From DASTPP01 sp035762175 (GTDB lineage: Bacteria; Myxococcota_A; Polyangia; Polyangiales; Polyangiaceae), in NCBI GenBank assembly GCA_035762175.1, contig DASTPP010000089.1:1-32396 (forward strand): 32,396 bases of DNA, in the 5' to 3' direction. The translations under genes and the position numbers were made by a program. Below, one piece after another: positions 25,732 through 32,396 of the stretch. The notes under the pieces were generated by a model. The model was given only the letters and a program-made list of their open reading frames with translations. It did not search any database and was not told the DNA's origin. Within the stretch, counting starts at the first letter, position 1; each line of letters opens with the position of its first letter.

Positions 25732-26921
25732 CCCGACCTACCCTCCGCCCCTTCCCCTTCGCCTTCGGTCTCGCGCTCGCGGCGTCCGCGCCCGGGCGCG
25801 CCTCCGCCGCGCCCGCCGGCGACTACGGCCGCGCCCTGCACGTGGTGCACCTGGCCGCGGGCAACGCCGACGACGTCGAGGCCATCCGGCTGACCAAGGC
25901 GCTCGAGCGCTACGCCCTCGCCTCGCCCGCGCTCGAGTTCGTCAACAGCAACAAGGCGCTGCTCGAGGGCTTGCGCCGCGCGCGCTGCGGCAACGAGCTG
26001 GTCAAGAAGGCCCTCGCGGGCGAGCCGCTCGAGGAGCACGACGACGCGTCGATTGACGCCCCCTGCCTCGAGAAGCTCGCCGCCTACGTGGGCACGCCCC
26101 TGCCGCCGGCGGGGCGCTTCGTCTGGGGGCACATCTACCGAGACGGCACGGGCGCGCGCTGGGCCAAGCTGCACGCGCACCTCGCCGGCCAGCCCGACCG
26201 CGTCTTCGCCGTGCGCTACGAGTCGGCGCAGTCCGAGCGCGCGGCCGAGCGCCTGCTCTCGCGGCTCTTCTTCGCCGGCGGGCTGGGCGAGGCGCGGGTC
26301 GAGCCGCCGGCGGGGCTGCGGGGCGACGTGTGGGTCAACGACAAGCCCCACGGGCCCTTCGAGCCGGCGGCGCCCGAGATCGTCTTGCCGGCCGGCTCCG
26401 CGCGGGTCGAGCTGCGCGCGGGCAAGCGGGTGCTGGCGCGGGGGCAGGGGCAGGTGGCCCCGGGCGAGACGCGCGCGTTCGCGCTCGCGTCGGTCGACGA
26501 GCCGGGCCCGGCCCTGCCGCCGCCGTCCTTGCCGCCCCCGACCGGCGCGACGCCGACGTCCGAGACGCCATGGCCGCCGGCCCTTCCCTGGATGGCCGCG
26601 GGCGTCGGCGCCGTGGGGGTCGCCACCGCCGGCGTCTTCGCCGTGCTCTACAGCGGGGTGCGGAGCGATCTCGACGACCAGTGCAGCGACTCGAATCGCT
26701 GCCCCGCCAGCGCCGACGGCGATCTCGACCGGGCCCGCTTCTACGGCACGGCCTCGCTAGTGTCGCTGGGCGTGGGGGTCGCCGGGGTCGGCGCGGCGGC
26801 CGCGCTCTGGCTCGTGGCGCCGCGATTCGAGCGAACGGGGACGGCGCCGGGGCCGCGCTGGGGCGGCGGCGTCGCCCCCGCGCCGGGCGGCGGGGCACTC
26901 TTCATGACGGGGAGGTTTTGA
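25722..26921 (+). CDS. PEGA-domain membrane protein
   Basis: A 399-residue protein. ATG 25722 overlaps the stop of the FHA gene by 10 bp, so translation is probably coupled; an in-frame ATG at 25698 is a less likely start. Residues about 1-32 are a signal peptide (RPFPFAFGLALAASAPGRASA). Residues 35-205 form a helical/mixed domain with two cysteines (RARCGNEL, DAPCLEKL). A PEGA-type beta domain (about 205-260) reads VWVNDKPHGPFEP...VLPAGSARVELRAGKRVLARGQGQV, a surface-layer-like sandwich found in many myxobacterial cell-envelope proteins. A Pro-rich linker and two C-terminal membrane spans (about 286-312 and 345-372) flank a Cys-containing loop, DDQCSDSNRCPAS. The arrangement matches a recurrent uncharacterised myxobacterial family that commonly neighbours Ser/Thr kinases. 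Confidence 0.88.
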   Translation: MQLTRPTLRPFPFAFGLALAASAPGRASAAPAGDYGRALHVVHLAAGNADDVEAIRLTKALERYALASPALEFVNSNKALLEGLRRARCGNELVKKALAGEPLEEHDDASIDAPCLEKLAAYVGTPLPPAGRFVWGHIYRDGTGARWAKLHAHLAGQPDRVFAVRYESAQSERAAERLLSRLFFAGGLGEARVEPPAGLRGDVWVNDKPHGPFEPAAPEIVLPAGSARVELRAGKRVLARGQGQVAPGETRAFALASVDEPGPALPPPSLPPPTGATPTSETPWPPALPWMAAGVGAVGVATAGVFAVLYSGVRSDLDDQCSDSNRCPASADGDLDRARFYGTASLVSLGVGVAGVGAAAALWLVAPRFERTGTAPGPRWGGGVAPAPGGGALFMTGRF

Positions 26922-26923
26922 GC

Positions 26924-28366
26924 ATGCGCGCTCGGCGCGGGTGGGCGGTGATGGTTGGCGTAGCGCTCGGGGCGGGCTTCGGCGCGTGCGACCCGGGCTT
27001 CACGATCGATCCGGCGGGCTTCTGCCTTGACGAGCCGGGCAGCCCCCAGTGTCCGAGCGCGGGCACGGGCGGCGGCGGGGGCTCGGGCGGCACGGGCGGG
27101 AGCGCGGGCCGGGGCGGCTCGGGCGCGACGGGCGGGGGCGGCGGCACGGGCGGGGTCGGCGGGGGCGGCGGCCTTGTGTGCGCGCCGCCGAAGGCCGACT
27201 GCGGGGGCGCGTGCGTCGACGTCAACGGGACCGACGCGCAGAACTGCGGGGCGTGCGGCCGGGCGTGCCTGGGGGCGGCGACGTGCGCGGCGGGCGCGTG
27301 CGTGCCCGAGGCGCTGGCGGCGGGCGAGGTGGCGCCCTACGCCCTCGCCGACGACGGCACGCACCTGTATTGGGTCTCGCCGGCCATCAAGGGGTCGGTC
27401 AACGACTCGCGGATGCGACGCGTGGCGAAGGCCGGCGGGGGGGCCGAGAACGTGTTCGACAGCGTGCGGGTGCGCGCCCGGTCGCTCGGCTCCGACGGCA
27501 CGAGGTTCTACTGGGGCGACCTCGGGGCGACCCCGAGCGACGCGGCCAACCAGCGGCTGGTGGCGGCGGCGCTGACCGATCTGGGGCCGCAGTTGGTGGC
27601 GCCCGGGCAAGCGGGCGTCGAGCACCTCGCGCTCGGCGGCGGCAAGGTCTACTGGTCGGTGCTGGGCGGCAGCGCGGTGCGCGGCCGGCTCGCCGACGGC
27701 ACGGGCGCCATCGCGCCCGAGGTCTTCGGGCAGGTCAGCCCGCGCTGGGTGGTGGTCGACGCCGGGGTGCTGCCGTACTGGGTCGCCGCCGATGCGGCCG
27801 GCACGGGCCGCGAGGTGCGGCGGTTCGTCGAGCCGAGCGGGGCCGAGGCGGTCGCGGCCGGGCCGGACCTGGTCGCCGTCGAGCTCTCGGCCGAGCGCTA
27901 TTACTGGGCCGACCGGGCGGCCGGCACGGTGCAATCGCGCCCGAAGGTGGCGCCGACCGAGGCGCCGGCGGGCGAGTTCGAGGGCCGGGGCACCATCGAG
28001 GGCTTCGCCGTGGTGGTGGCGGGCGCCGCGGGCGGCGCCGGCGGCGCGGGCGGGGAGGCCGGCGCGGGCGGGGCCGGGGCCGGGGGCGCGGGCGGCGCCG
28101 GGGGCGCGGGCGGGGTGACGCTCTACGTGCTGACGGCGCAAGGGCGCCAGCTCAAGGCGTGGCGCAAGGGCCCCGGCGACGCCGAGCCGCTGCTCTTGGG
28201 CGAGGTCACGGCGGAGGCAGACCCGTACGGCGGCAACCCCTTCGGGGCGGCCTATCTGCTGGTCGACGACGACTACCTCTACTTCGCCGATGTCGGCACG
28301 ATCGACGCCGGCCAATTGGTGCCGATCAGCCAAGGCGACGGGGTGGTCTACCGGGTGGCGCGATGA
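26924..28366 (+). CDS. Lipoprotein with Cys-rich module and beta-propeller-like domain
   Basis: A 480-residue protein. ATG 26924 lies 2 nt after the stop of the PEGA gene, with GGAGG at 26911-26915, so the two are cotranscribed. The signal has RARR, a hydrophobic core and the lipobox FGAC (Cys22), followed by Asp at +2. In E. coli that residue favours inner-membrane retention, but the rule is not secure in myxobacteria. A Gly/Thr/Ser stalk (about 46-84) precedes a Cys module, CGGACVDVN...NCGACGRACLGAATCAAGACV, found in many myxobacterial secreted proteins. Residues about 135-480 repeat short segments such as LYWVSPAIKGS, FYWGDLG, VYWSVLGG, YYWADRAAGTV and LYFADVG, as in YWTD/propeller folds. 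A Gly/Ala insert lies near 365-400. It is probably a surface binding protein. Confidence 0.88.
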   Translation: MRARRGWAVMVGVALGAGFGACDPGFTIDPAGFCLDEPGSPQCPSAGTGGGGGSGGTGGSAGRGGSGATGGGGGTGGVGGGGGLVCAPPKADCGGACVDVNGTDAQNCGACGRACLGAATCAAGACVPEALAAGEVAPYALADDGTHLYWVSPAIKGSVNDSRMRRVAKAGGGAENVFDSVRVRARSLGSDGTRFYWGDLGATPSDAANQRLVAAALTDLGPQLVAPGQAGVEHLALGGGKVYWSVLGGSAVRGRLADGTGAIAPEVFGQVSPRWVVVDAGVLPYWVAADAAGTGREVRRFVEPSGAEAVAAGPDLVAVELSAERYYWADRAAGTVQSRPKVAPTEAPAGEFEGRGTIEGFAVVVAGAAGGAGGAGGEAGAGGAGAGGAGGAGGAGGVTLYVLTAQGRQLKAWRKGPGDAEPLLLGEVTAEADPYGGNPFGAAYLLVDDDYLYFADVGTIDAGQLVPISQGDGVVYRVAR

Positions 28367-28539
28367 GCGCCGCGGCCGGGCCCGACGCCCCTTCGGCTTC
28401 GGGGCGCCGCGGCGTCGCCGCCAGGGACGACCGCGACGACCGCGTCGAGCTTGCCCACCGCTCTCGTTGACGCCGGCCGGCGGCGGGCGACCGCAATCGG
28501 CCGCCTCGCGGGCGAGCGCCTGCGCGCCGCCCGCGCCGC

Positions 28540-29025
28540 TCACGCGCTGCGGTAGGGGCCCGCCGCGAAGGGCGCCCTCGCGCCCGCGATGGTGTCGGCC
28601 CAGGCGCGGGCGCCGCCCCAGAGCAGGCTATTCTTCGGCATGAACGCGCAGGACGCGGGCTCGCCCCGCTCGGTGACGTGCTCGAGGCGGACGTAGGTGG
28701 CGAGGTCCCAGCGGCGGTGCGCGCCGTGCTCGCGCACGCGCCCGAGCGGCACCTCGAGGCTGCCCTCGTGCGCGAGCGCCGAGAGGTCGAGCTGGCTCGT
28801 CGGCGTCTTGCCGAAGGCGGCCGCGCCGAGGGGCCCGAGCGCGGCGGCGGCGAGCGCGCGCCGGGCGGCGCCGCTCGTGCCGGTCGACAAGAAGAGAAAG
28901 CGCCGCGAGGTCAAGAGGGCGCGGCCGACGTACGAGCCGAAGATGCTGTAACCCGGCTTGGGCTCGTGCCAAACGTGAAGGTCGTCTTGTGCGTAGAGCA
29001 CCAGCTCTTCGGGCGATTCGGTCAT
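28540..29025 (-). CDS. GRAM/PH-like domain protein
   Basis: A 161-residue cytoplasmic protein starting at ATG 29025 (MTESPEEL). Residues 8-50 read LVLYAQDDLHVWHEPKPG...GSYVGRALLTSRRFLFLSTG, the beta-strand pattern seen in bacterial GRAM/PH-like domains (a substrate strand, then LTSRRFLFLS). The C-terminal part has SLEVPLGRVREHGAHRRWDLATYVRLEH, matching the later strands, and a final helix with WADTIAGAR. Such domains usually bind membranes or partners. No Shine-Dalgarno is clear, and the frame stays open upstream through a tandem repeat that I do not count as coding. It converges with the propeller lipoprotein, with 173 bp between them that shows only short GC palindromes. Confidence 0.75.
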   Translation of the reverse strand: MTESPEELVLYAQDDLHVWHEPKPGYSIFGSYVGRALLTSRRFLFLSTGTSGAARRALAAAALGPLGAAAFGKTPTSQLDLSALAHEGSLEVPLGRVREHGAHRRWDLATYVRLEHVTERGEPASCAFMPKNSLLWGGARAWADTIAGARAPFAAGPYRSA

Positions 29026-29170
29026 CGCGGCCAGCGTAGCCGAAGCCCCGCCGCGGCCCGTGACGTTCGCGGCCGGGGCGCTCACCCCTTCGCCGAACCC
29101 TCCAGGCACGCCCGCCACGGCCGACCCGACGTGCGCGGGCCGGCCGCCTCCGTGACGCAATCGCGTCGGT

Positions 29171-29272
29171 GCCGCCCGGCCGGCTTCGCGCGGCCATCGC
29201 ACCAGGGCCGCCCGGCCGGCTTCGCGCGGCCATCGCACCAGCGCCGCCCGGCCGCCTCCGCGCGGCAAGGGC
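29171..29272. repeat. 36-bp tandem repeat, nearly three copies
   Basis: Units start at 29171, 29207 and 29243 with GCCGCCCGGCCGGCTTCGCG; the third is diverged after 15 bp. It lies in the 338-bp gap 29026-29363, which otherwise shows no gene. The unit is a multiple of three, so the minus-strand frame upstream of the GRAM-like gene stays open through it, giving a false N-terminal extension. Confidence 0.8.
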
Positions 29273-29363
29273 ATCGACGCCCGCGACCGCGGGGCCGGGC
29301 GTCGCGACGAACGAGCGGGGCAGGACGCCGACGCGGCGCGGCGGGCGCCCCGCGAGGGCGCGC

Positions 29364-30293
29364 TCAGCTCATCTCGGTGCCCTCGTTGGTCTCGGACCAG
29401 AGCACTCGTCGCTCGTAGCGCCAGTCGCCCGGCGAGGCGGTGAGCGAGACGAGGGCGAGCTGGGCTTCGTAGCCGCCGTGGGCGTTGTCGTAGCGCTCGC
29501 GCCGGTCGACGAGGGCCGCCCGCCGCCACGCGCCCGCCGAGCGATACGCGCCGCCCGCGGCCGCGGCGCCCCGGGCGTCATCGAGCAGCGCGTCGCAGAC
29601 GTGGCCCGGGGGCGGGGCGCCCGAGCGCGCCGCCAGGCGCTCGACGGCGTCGCGGCCGAAGAGCACCTCGGGGGCGCGGAGGTCGTCGCGGCCCACGCCG
29701 CGGAACCCGGCCAGCACGTCGAGCAGGCCGAGCGCGGCGCCGAGCCCCGCGGCGTCGCCGGACGCCGCGACGCGCGCGAGGTCGGCGCCGAGCCAGGGCG
29801 CGGCGTCGACGTCGGGCTCGACGGCTTCGGCCGGCGGGGCGCTCGGCAAGAGCCCCTGCAGGGCCTCGAAGCGGCCGCCCGCGAAGGCGACCCAGCGCGC
29901 GGAGTCGGCGACGCCGTAGCCCGCGAGGCGAGTCAGCCGCGTCGCCGAGGCGTCGGGCGCAGGCGCGGCCGGCACGTACACGTAGCGCTCGCCGTCGCGC
30001 TCGAAGAAGAGAAGGCTGTGGCACGTGTACTGGTAAAACCAGCGGACGGACGACACGATCGCGACGCCGTGCAAGAGGCCCGGCGGGTCGAAGCGCTCTT
30101 CGACGGCGGGGCCGAGCGCCCAGCGTTCGTAGGGCGGGGCCCACCCGCGCCCGTTCAACTGGGCGATGAGCGCCCCCGAGGCGAGGGCGAGCGGGTCTTC
30201 GCGGGCGGCCTCGGCGGGGCGCGCCGCCGGGCGACGACGCGCGAGCCGGGCGGCGAGATCGCGCAGCCACGGGAGGGGTCGGGGCGGCTTCAT
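29364..30293 (-). CDS. Uncharacterised protein
   Basis: A 309-residue protein from ATG 30293 (MKPPRPLPWL); the open frame extends 37 codons upstream, but that part is Arg/Pro/Ala-rich and unlikely to be coding. I do not recognise the family. A basic Arg/Ala/Pro-rich N-terminus (to about 40) is followed by a mixed alpha/beta body with aromatic clusters (VRWFYQYTCHSLLFFERDGERYVYVP at about 76-101). The end, YDNAHGGYEAQLALVSL...WRYERRVLWSETNEGTEMS, looks conserved. There is no signal peptide, and no span is long enough to be confident of membrane insertion. Codon bias supports a real gene. It lies on the same strand as the GRAM-like gene, 338 bp upstream of it, separated by the 36-bp repeats. 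Confidence 0.75.
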   Translation of the reverse strand: MKPPRPLPWLRDLAARLARRRPAARPAEAAREDPLALASGALIAQLNGRGWAPPYERWALGPAVEERFDPPGLLHGVAIVSSVRWFYQYTCHSLLFFERDGERYVYVPAAPAPDASATRLTRLAGYGVADSARWVAFAGGRFEALQGLLPSAPPAEAVEPDVDAAPWLGADLARVAASGDAAGLGAALGLLDVLAGFRGVGRDDLRAPEVLFGRDAVERLAARSGAPPPGHVCDALLDDARGAAAAGGAYRSAGAWRRAALVDRRERYDNAHGGYEAQLALVSLTASPGDWRYERRVLWSETNEGTEMS

Positions 30294-30503
30294 CGGGGGT
30301 CGCCCCGGCCTACCGCGCGCAGCGGGGCGAGCGCCTCGCAGCGTGTCACGAGGCGTTTCGGCGGGCAACGGGCGGGCGAAGCCGAGCGCGCGGCGACGGC
30401 CCATTCTTTCTTCATTATTCTGAAAGCGTCGGCGGCGGGTCTGGCCCGGGCCCGCGGGCGTGGGCGTTGGTCAGCGCGGCCGCCACCCTCGCCTCGGCGC
30501 CCC

Positions 30504-30944
30504 TCATTTCGGGCGCGGGCGCTTGGTCATCTCGTCGGTGAGCTGCAGCAGGCGCTCGCAATGCGACCGCACTTGCGGCATCGAGCCGCCCCGCTTCATC
30601 GCGAGCTGGCAGCGCAGCTCTTGCACTTCGTACGCCTTGGGGTAGCGGCCGAAGAGCGGCTCGGCCTTGGCCCAGGCCTCGGCGAGGCGCCCGGCCGCCA
30701 GCTCCCAGCTCGAGTCGAAGAAGCACGAGGGCGTGGCGAGCGCGAGCGCCGCCCCGAGCGCGAGGCGGCCCTTCGCCGGCGGGCGCCGGGGGGCTCGGCG
30801 GGGGCTGAGCGGGCGGGCGCCGGGGGGCTCGGCGGGGGCTGAGCGGGCGGGCGCCGGGGCGCTCGGCGGGGGCTGAGCGGGCGGGCGCCGGGGCGCTCGG
30901 CGGGCTACGATCGGCCTCGCGCCCCTGCGCGCCCGCTGCCCCAT
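30504..30944 (-). CDS. Short TPR-like protein, possibly a 5'-disrupted remnant
   Basis: The last 85-90 residues look genuine: LALGAALALATPSC resembles a lipoprotein signal end, then WELAAGRLAEAWAKAEPLFGRYP...VQELRCQLAMKRGG...HCERLLQLTDEM is a TPR-like helical pair with two cysteines, like the ends of longer myxobacterial TPR proteins. No ATG, GTG or TTG lies close before the signal-like segment. The first in-frame ATG is 30944, which would put a Pro/Arg-rich tract made of 34-bp repeats in front of it. The repeats may have displaced the original start, or this is a fragment. The minus-strand ATG (30944) shares its CATG with the start of the hemerythrin-like gene. The 210 bp between its stop and the 29364-30293 gene shows nothing notable. 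Confidence 0.45.
   Translation of the reverse strand: MGQRARRGARPIVARRAPRRPPAQPPPSAPAPARSAPAEPPGARPLSPRRAPRRPPAKGRLALGAALALATPSCFFDSSWELAAGRLAEAWAKAEPLFGRYPKAYEVQELRCQLAMKRGGSMPQVRSHCERLLQLTDEMTKRPRPK
30781..30902. repeat. 34-bp tandem repeat, about 3.6 copies
   Basis: Units start at 30781, 30815, 30849 and 30883 with GGGCGCCGGGG(G/C)(G)CTCGGCGGG; the last is partial. The unit length is not a multiple of three. The array lies between the divergent TPR-like fragment and hemerythrin-like gene, where their promoters would be. Confidence 0.85.
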
Positions 30945-31467
30945 GCTCCACGAACTCGGTCGCAAGCGACGGCCGCCGCCCGGCGATCTGGTCGGGCTGT
31001 TGCTCGAATGCCACGGGCGGATCCGCGACTTCGCGCGGCTGGCGTGCGACGTGGCCGCCTCGCCCGAGGCGCCCGCCGCGCCGGCGCGCGACGCCGCCGG
31101 GCGGGTGCGGCGCTACTTTCACGAGGCGCTGCCCCTGCACGTCGCCGACGAAGAGCTGAGCATTTTGCCCCGCTTGCAGGGGCGCGCCCCCGACCTCGAT
31201 CGGGCGCTCGACGCGATGCGCGGCGAGCACGCCGAGCACGCCCCCGACGTCGAGCGGCTCGTGGCGCTCTGCGGGGCCGTCGAGGCCGACCCGGGGCGCC
31301 TCGCCGGGCTCGCGGGCGAGCTCGGGGCGGTCGCGTCGCGCCTCTCGGGGCTCTTCGAGGCGCACCTCGACGGCGAAGAGCGGCTCGTCTTTCCCGCGAT
31401 TGGCTCGCTCTTGGACGACGCCGAACGCGGGGCCGTGCTCGCCGAGCTGCGCGGGCGCCGGCGCTAG
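30943..31467 (+). CDS. Hemerythrin-like (HHE) domain protein
   Basis: A 174-residue all-helical protein with the spaced ligand set of a hemerythrin di-iron centre: H24 (LECHGRI), H60, H66 and E70 (YFHEALPLHVADEE), H96 or H99 (GEHAEHA), H141 and E145 (EAHLDGEE). Such proteins bind O2, NO or iron and act in redox or nitrosative stress; the precise role here is unknown. It is cytoplasmic, with no signal peptide. The start ATG 30943 lacks a clear Shine-Dalgarno. Its TAG stop (31465-31467) lies inside the left arm of the hairpin element 31464-31508, so the last residues may have been changed by that insertion. Confidence 0.88.
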   Translation: MLHELGRKRRPPPGDLVGLLLECHGRIRDFARLACDVAASPEAPAAPARDAAGRVRRYFHEALPLHVADEELSILPRLQGRAPDLDRALDAMRGEHAEHAPDVERLVALCGAVEADPGRLAGLAGELGAVASRLSGLFEAHLDGEERLVFPAIGSLLDDAERGAVLAELRGRRR

Positions 31468-31508
31468 GCTCTGTCGGGCGAATGCTGCCGTCGCCCGACA
31501 GAGCCTAG
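31464..31508. mobile_element. 45-bp hairpin element, short relative of the 16748 palindrome; likely bidirectional terminator
   Basis: CTAGGCTCTGTCGGGCGA (31464-31481), a 9-nt loop, then its exact reverse complement (31491-31508). The ends share CTAGGCTCTGTC-GGCGA with the 168-bp element, but the interior is lost. It sits between the convergent hemerythrin-like and histidine kinase genes, overlaps the first one's stop codon and could stop transcription from both sides. Confidence 0.7.
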
Positions 31509-31533
31509 AGCTCGGCGGCGCCGGCGTTGCGGC

Positions 31534-32396
31534 TCAGGCGGGGCCGGGGGCGGCCTTGGGGAACAGGAGCGAGAAGGTGCTGCCCTTGCCCGGCCCGGCG
31601 CTGTGGGCGGCGAGCTTGCCGCCCATCTCGCCCATCGCGGTCGCGCAGAAGTGCAGGCCGAAGCCGTGGCCCTTGGGCTTGGTGGTAAAGCCGTGGGTGA
31701 AGATCTTGGTCAGATCGGCGGCGCGGATGCCCACGCCCTCGTCGGAGACGTCGAGCCGCACGGCCTCGCCGCCGTCGACGAGCTCGAGCGTGATGACCCG
31801 GTTGTCGGCCGGGGTGTCTTCCATCGCCTCGCGCGCGTTCTTGACGAGGTTGATGAGCACGTGCGTGAGCTTCGAGCGCTGCGCCCGCAAGACGCTCCCC
31901 TCGGGGATGCGGCGCACGACGCGCACCCCGAGCCGGTCGAGCGAGGTCTTCTGCAGCTGCAAGACGTCGTCGACGACGCGCCCGACGTCGACCGGCTCGA
32001 CGAAGTCGGAGCCGCGCGCGTAGGCCTGCTGCGCGGCGATGGCGTCTTTCATGAGGTGCGCCTTGCGCAGCAGGTCGCGCCCGCCCTCGAGGATCTTCTC
32101 GACCTCGTCGCCGAGGGCGTCGCCGAGCTTCAGGTAGTAGCGGGCGAGCGGCTCGGCCTTCGGGTCGGAGGCGAAGAAGTGGCCGAGCCGGTCGAGGTTC
32201 GACGCGAGCAGCTCGTTGGCGCGGGCGAACCCCGTGACGTTCGACTTCTCGGCGACGCGCAGCAGGCTCTCGGCGGCGAAGATGACCGAGGTGCAGACGT
32301 TGCCGAGGTTGTGCAGCACGTTCGTCGCCACCTCGGCCATGCCCGCGTAGTGCGCCTGCGCCTGGCGGATCTTGAGCTCTTCGATCTCGCGGCGCT
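31534..32396 (-). CDS. Sensor histidine kinase, C-terminal part (continues beyond window)
   Basis: The frame is open to the window edge. It begins (upstream end missing) RREIEELKIRQAQAHYAG, a coiled-coil lead-in, then MAEVATNVLHNLGNVCTSV, an atypical H-box with the phospho-acceptor in VLHNLGN. The ATP-binding HATPase_c domain follows: N-box LINLVKNAREAM, G1 box DVSDEGVGI, F-box IFTHGFTTK and G2 box GHGFGLHFC...MGGKLAAHSAGPGKGSTFSLLFP. This subclass (LHNLGN) is common in myxobacteria as the output half of PAS- or HAMP-containing sensors. The sensory N-terminus lies outside the window. No response regulator is adjacent on this side. The ATG at 32340 is internal, not the start. Confidence 0.92.
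   Translation of the reverse strand, partial: RREIEELKIRQAQAHYAGMAEVATNVLHNLGNVCTSVIFAAESLLRVAEKSNVTGFARANELLASNLDRLGHFFASDPKAEPLARYYLKLGDALGDEVEKILEGGRDLLRKAHLMKDAIAAQQAYARGSDFVEPVDVGRVVDDVLQLQKTSLDRLGVRVVRRIPEGSVLRAQRSKLTHVLINLVKNAREAMEDTPADNRVITLELVDGGEAVRLDVSDEGVGIRAADLTKIFTHGFTTKPKGHGFGLHFCATAMGEMGGKLAAHSAGPGKGSTFSLLFPKAAPGPA

Noticed and set aside
28540..29529. Longer start for the GRAM-like gene
   Set aside because: The extension is translated 36-bp repeats and Arg/Pro-rich sequence; the domain begins right after the ATG at 29025.

Overview
The window is very GC-rich and carries genes typical of a myxobacterium (Myxococcota, probably the Polyangia side). These include an FHA-domain sigma-54 activator, a long Ser/Thr protein kinase, an FHA protein, a PEGA-domain protein and lipoproteins with Gly/Ala/Thr-rich spacers. 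This placement is inferred from gene content; there is no rRNA or other phylogenetic marker in the window. I saw no tRNA, rRNA, CRISPR array or complete insertion sequence.

Layout: (1) 1-4.8 kb. An FHA/AAA+/Fis sigma-54 activator (minus strand) is divergent from a lipoprotein gene whose leader holds a well-formed -24/-12 site. An uncharacterised plus-strand gene follows, and strong hairpins close both plus-strand genes. (2) 4.8-12.1 kb. A probable acquired defence island. One reading frame of about 2,000 codons on the minus strand joins a restriction-nuclease-like N-terminus, a degenerate STAND-like NTPase region, a long helical-repeat region, an ABC/SMC-type ATPase resembling PtuA and an HNH nuclease resembling PtuB (the two Septu components). 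It is flanked by copies of one palindromic repeat family, has lower GC than its neighbours, and lies next to a truncated Rpn-family remnant. (3) 12.5-19.6 kb. An uncharacterised gene, a membrane/beta-propeller protein, a small basic protein, a TA-flanked 168-bp palindromic element, the fused remains of an ECF41-type sigma factor and its usual carboxymuconolactone-decarboxylase partner, and a Gly-rich lipoprotein. (4) 19.6-28.4 kb. A same-strand block: membrane Ser/Thr kinase, FHA membrane protein, PEGA membrane protein and propeller-like lipoprotein. The last three are overlapping or 2 nt apart. (5) 28.5-32.4 kb. A GRAM/PH-like protein, an uncharacterised protein, a TPR-like fragment, a hemerythrin-like protein and the C-terminal part of a sensor histidine kinase that runs off the window.

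Many intergenic regions hold short GC-rich tandem arrays with unit lengths of 25, 32, 33, 34, 36, 46 and 56 bp. Two hairpin elements with the same ends (16748-16915 and 31464-31508) look like MITE-type sequences. The strongest candidate for something undescribed is the giant fusion protein at 5138-11134. It seems to put a sensor/effector protein and a complete Septu-like ATPase-nuclease pair into one polypeptide.
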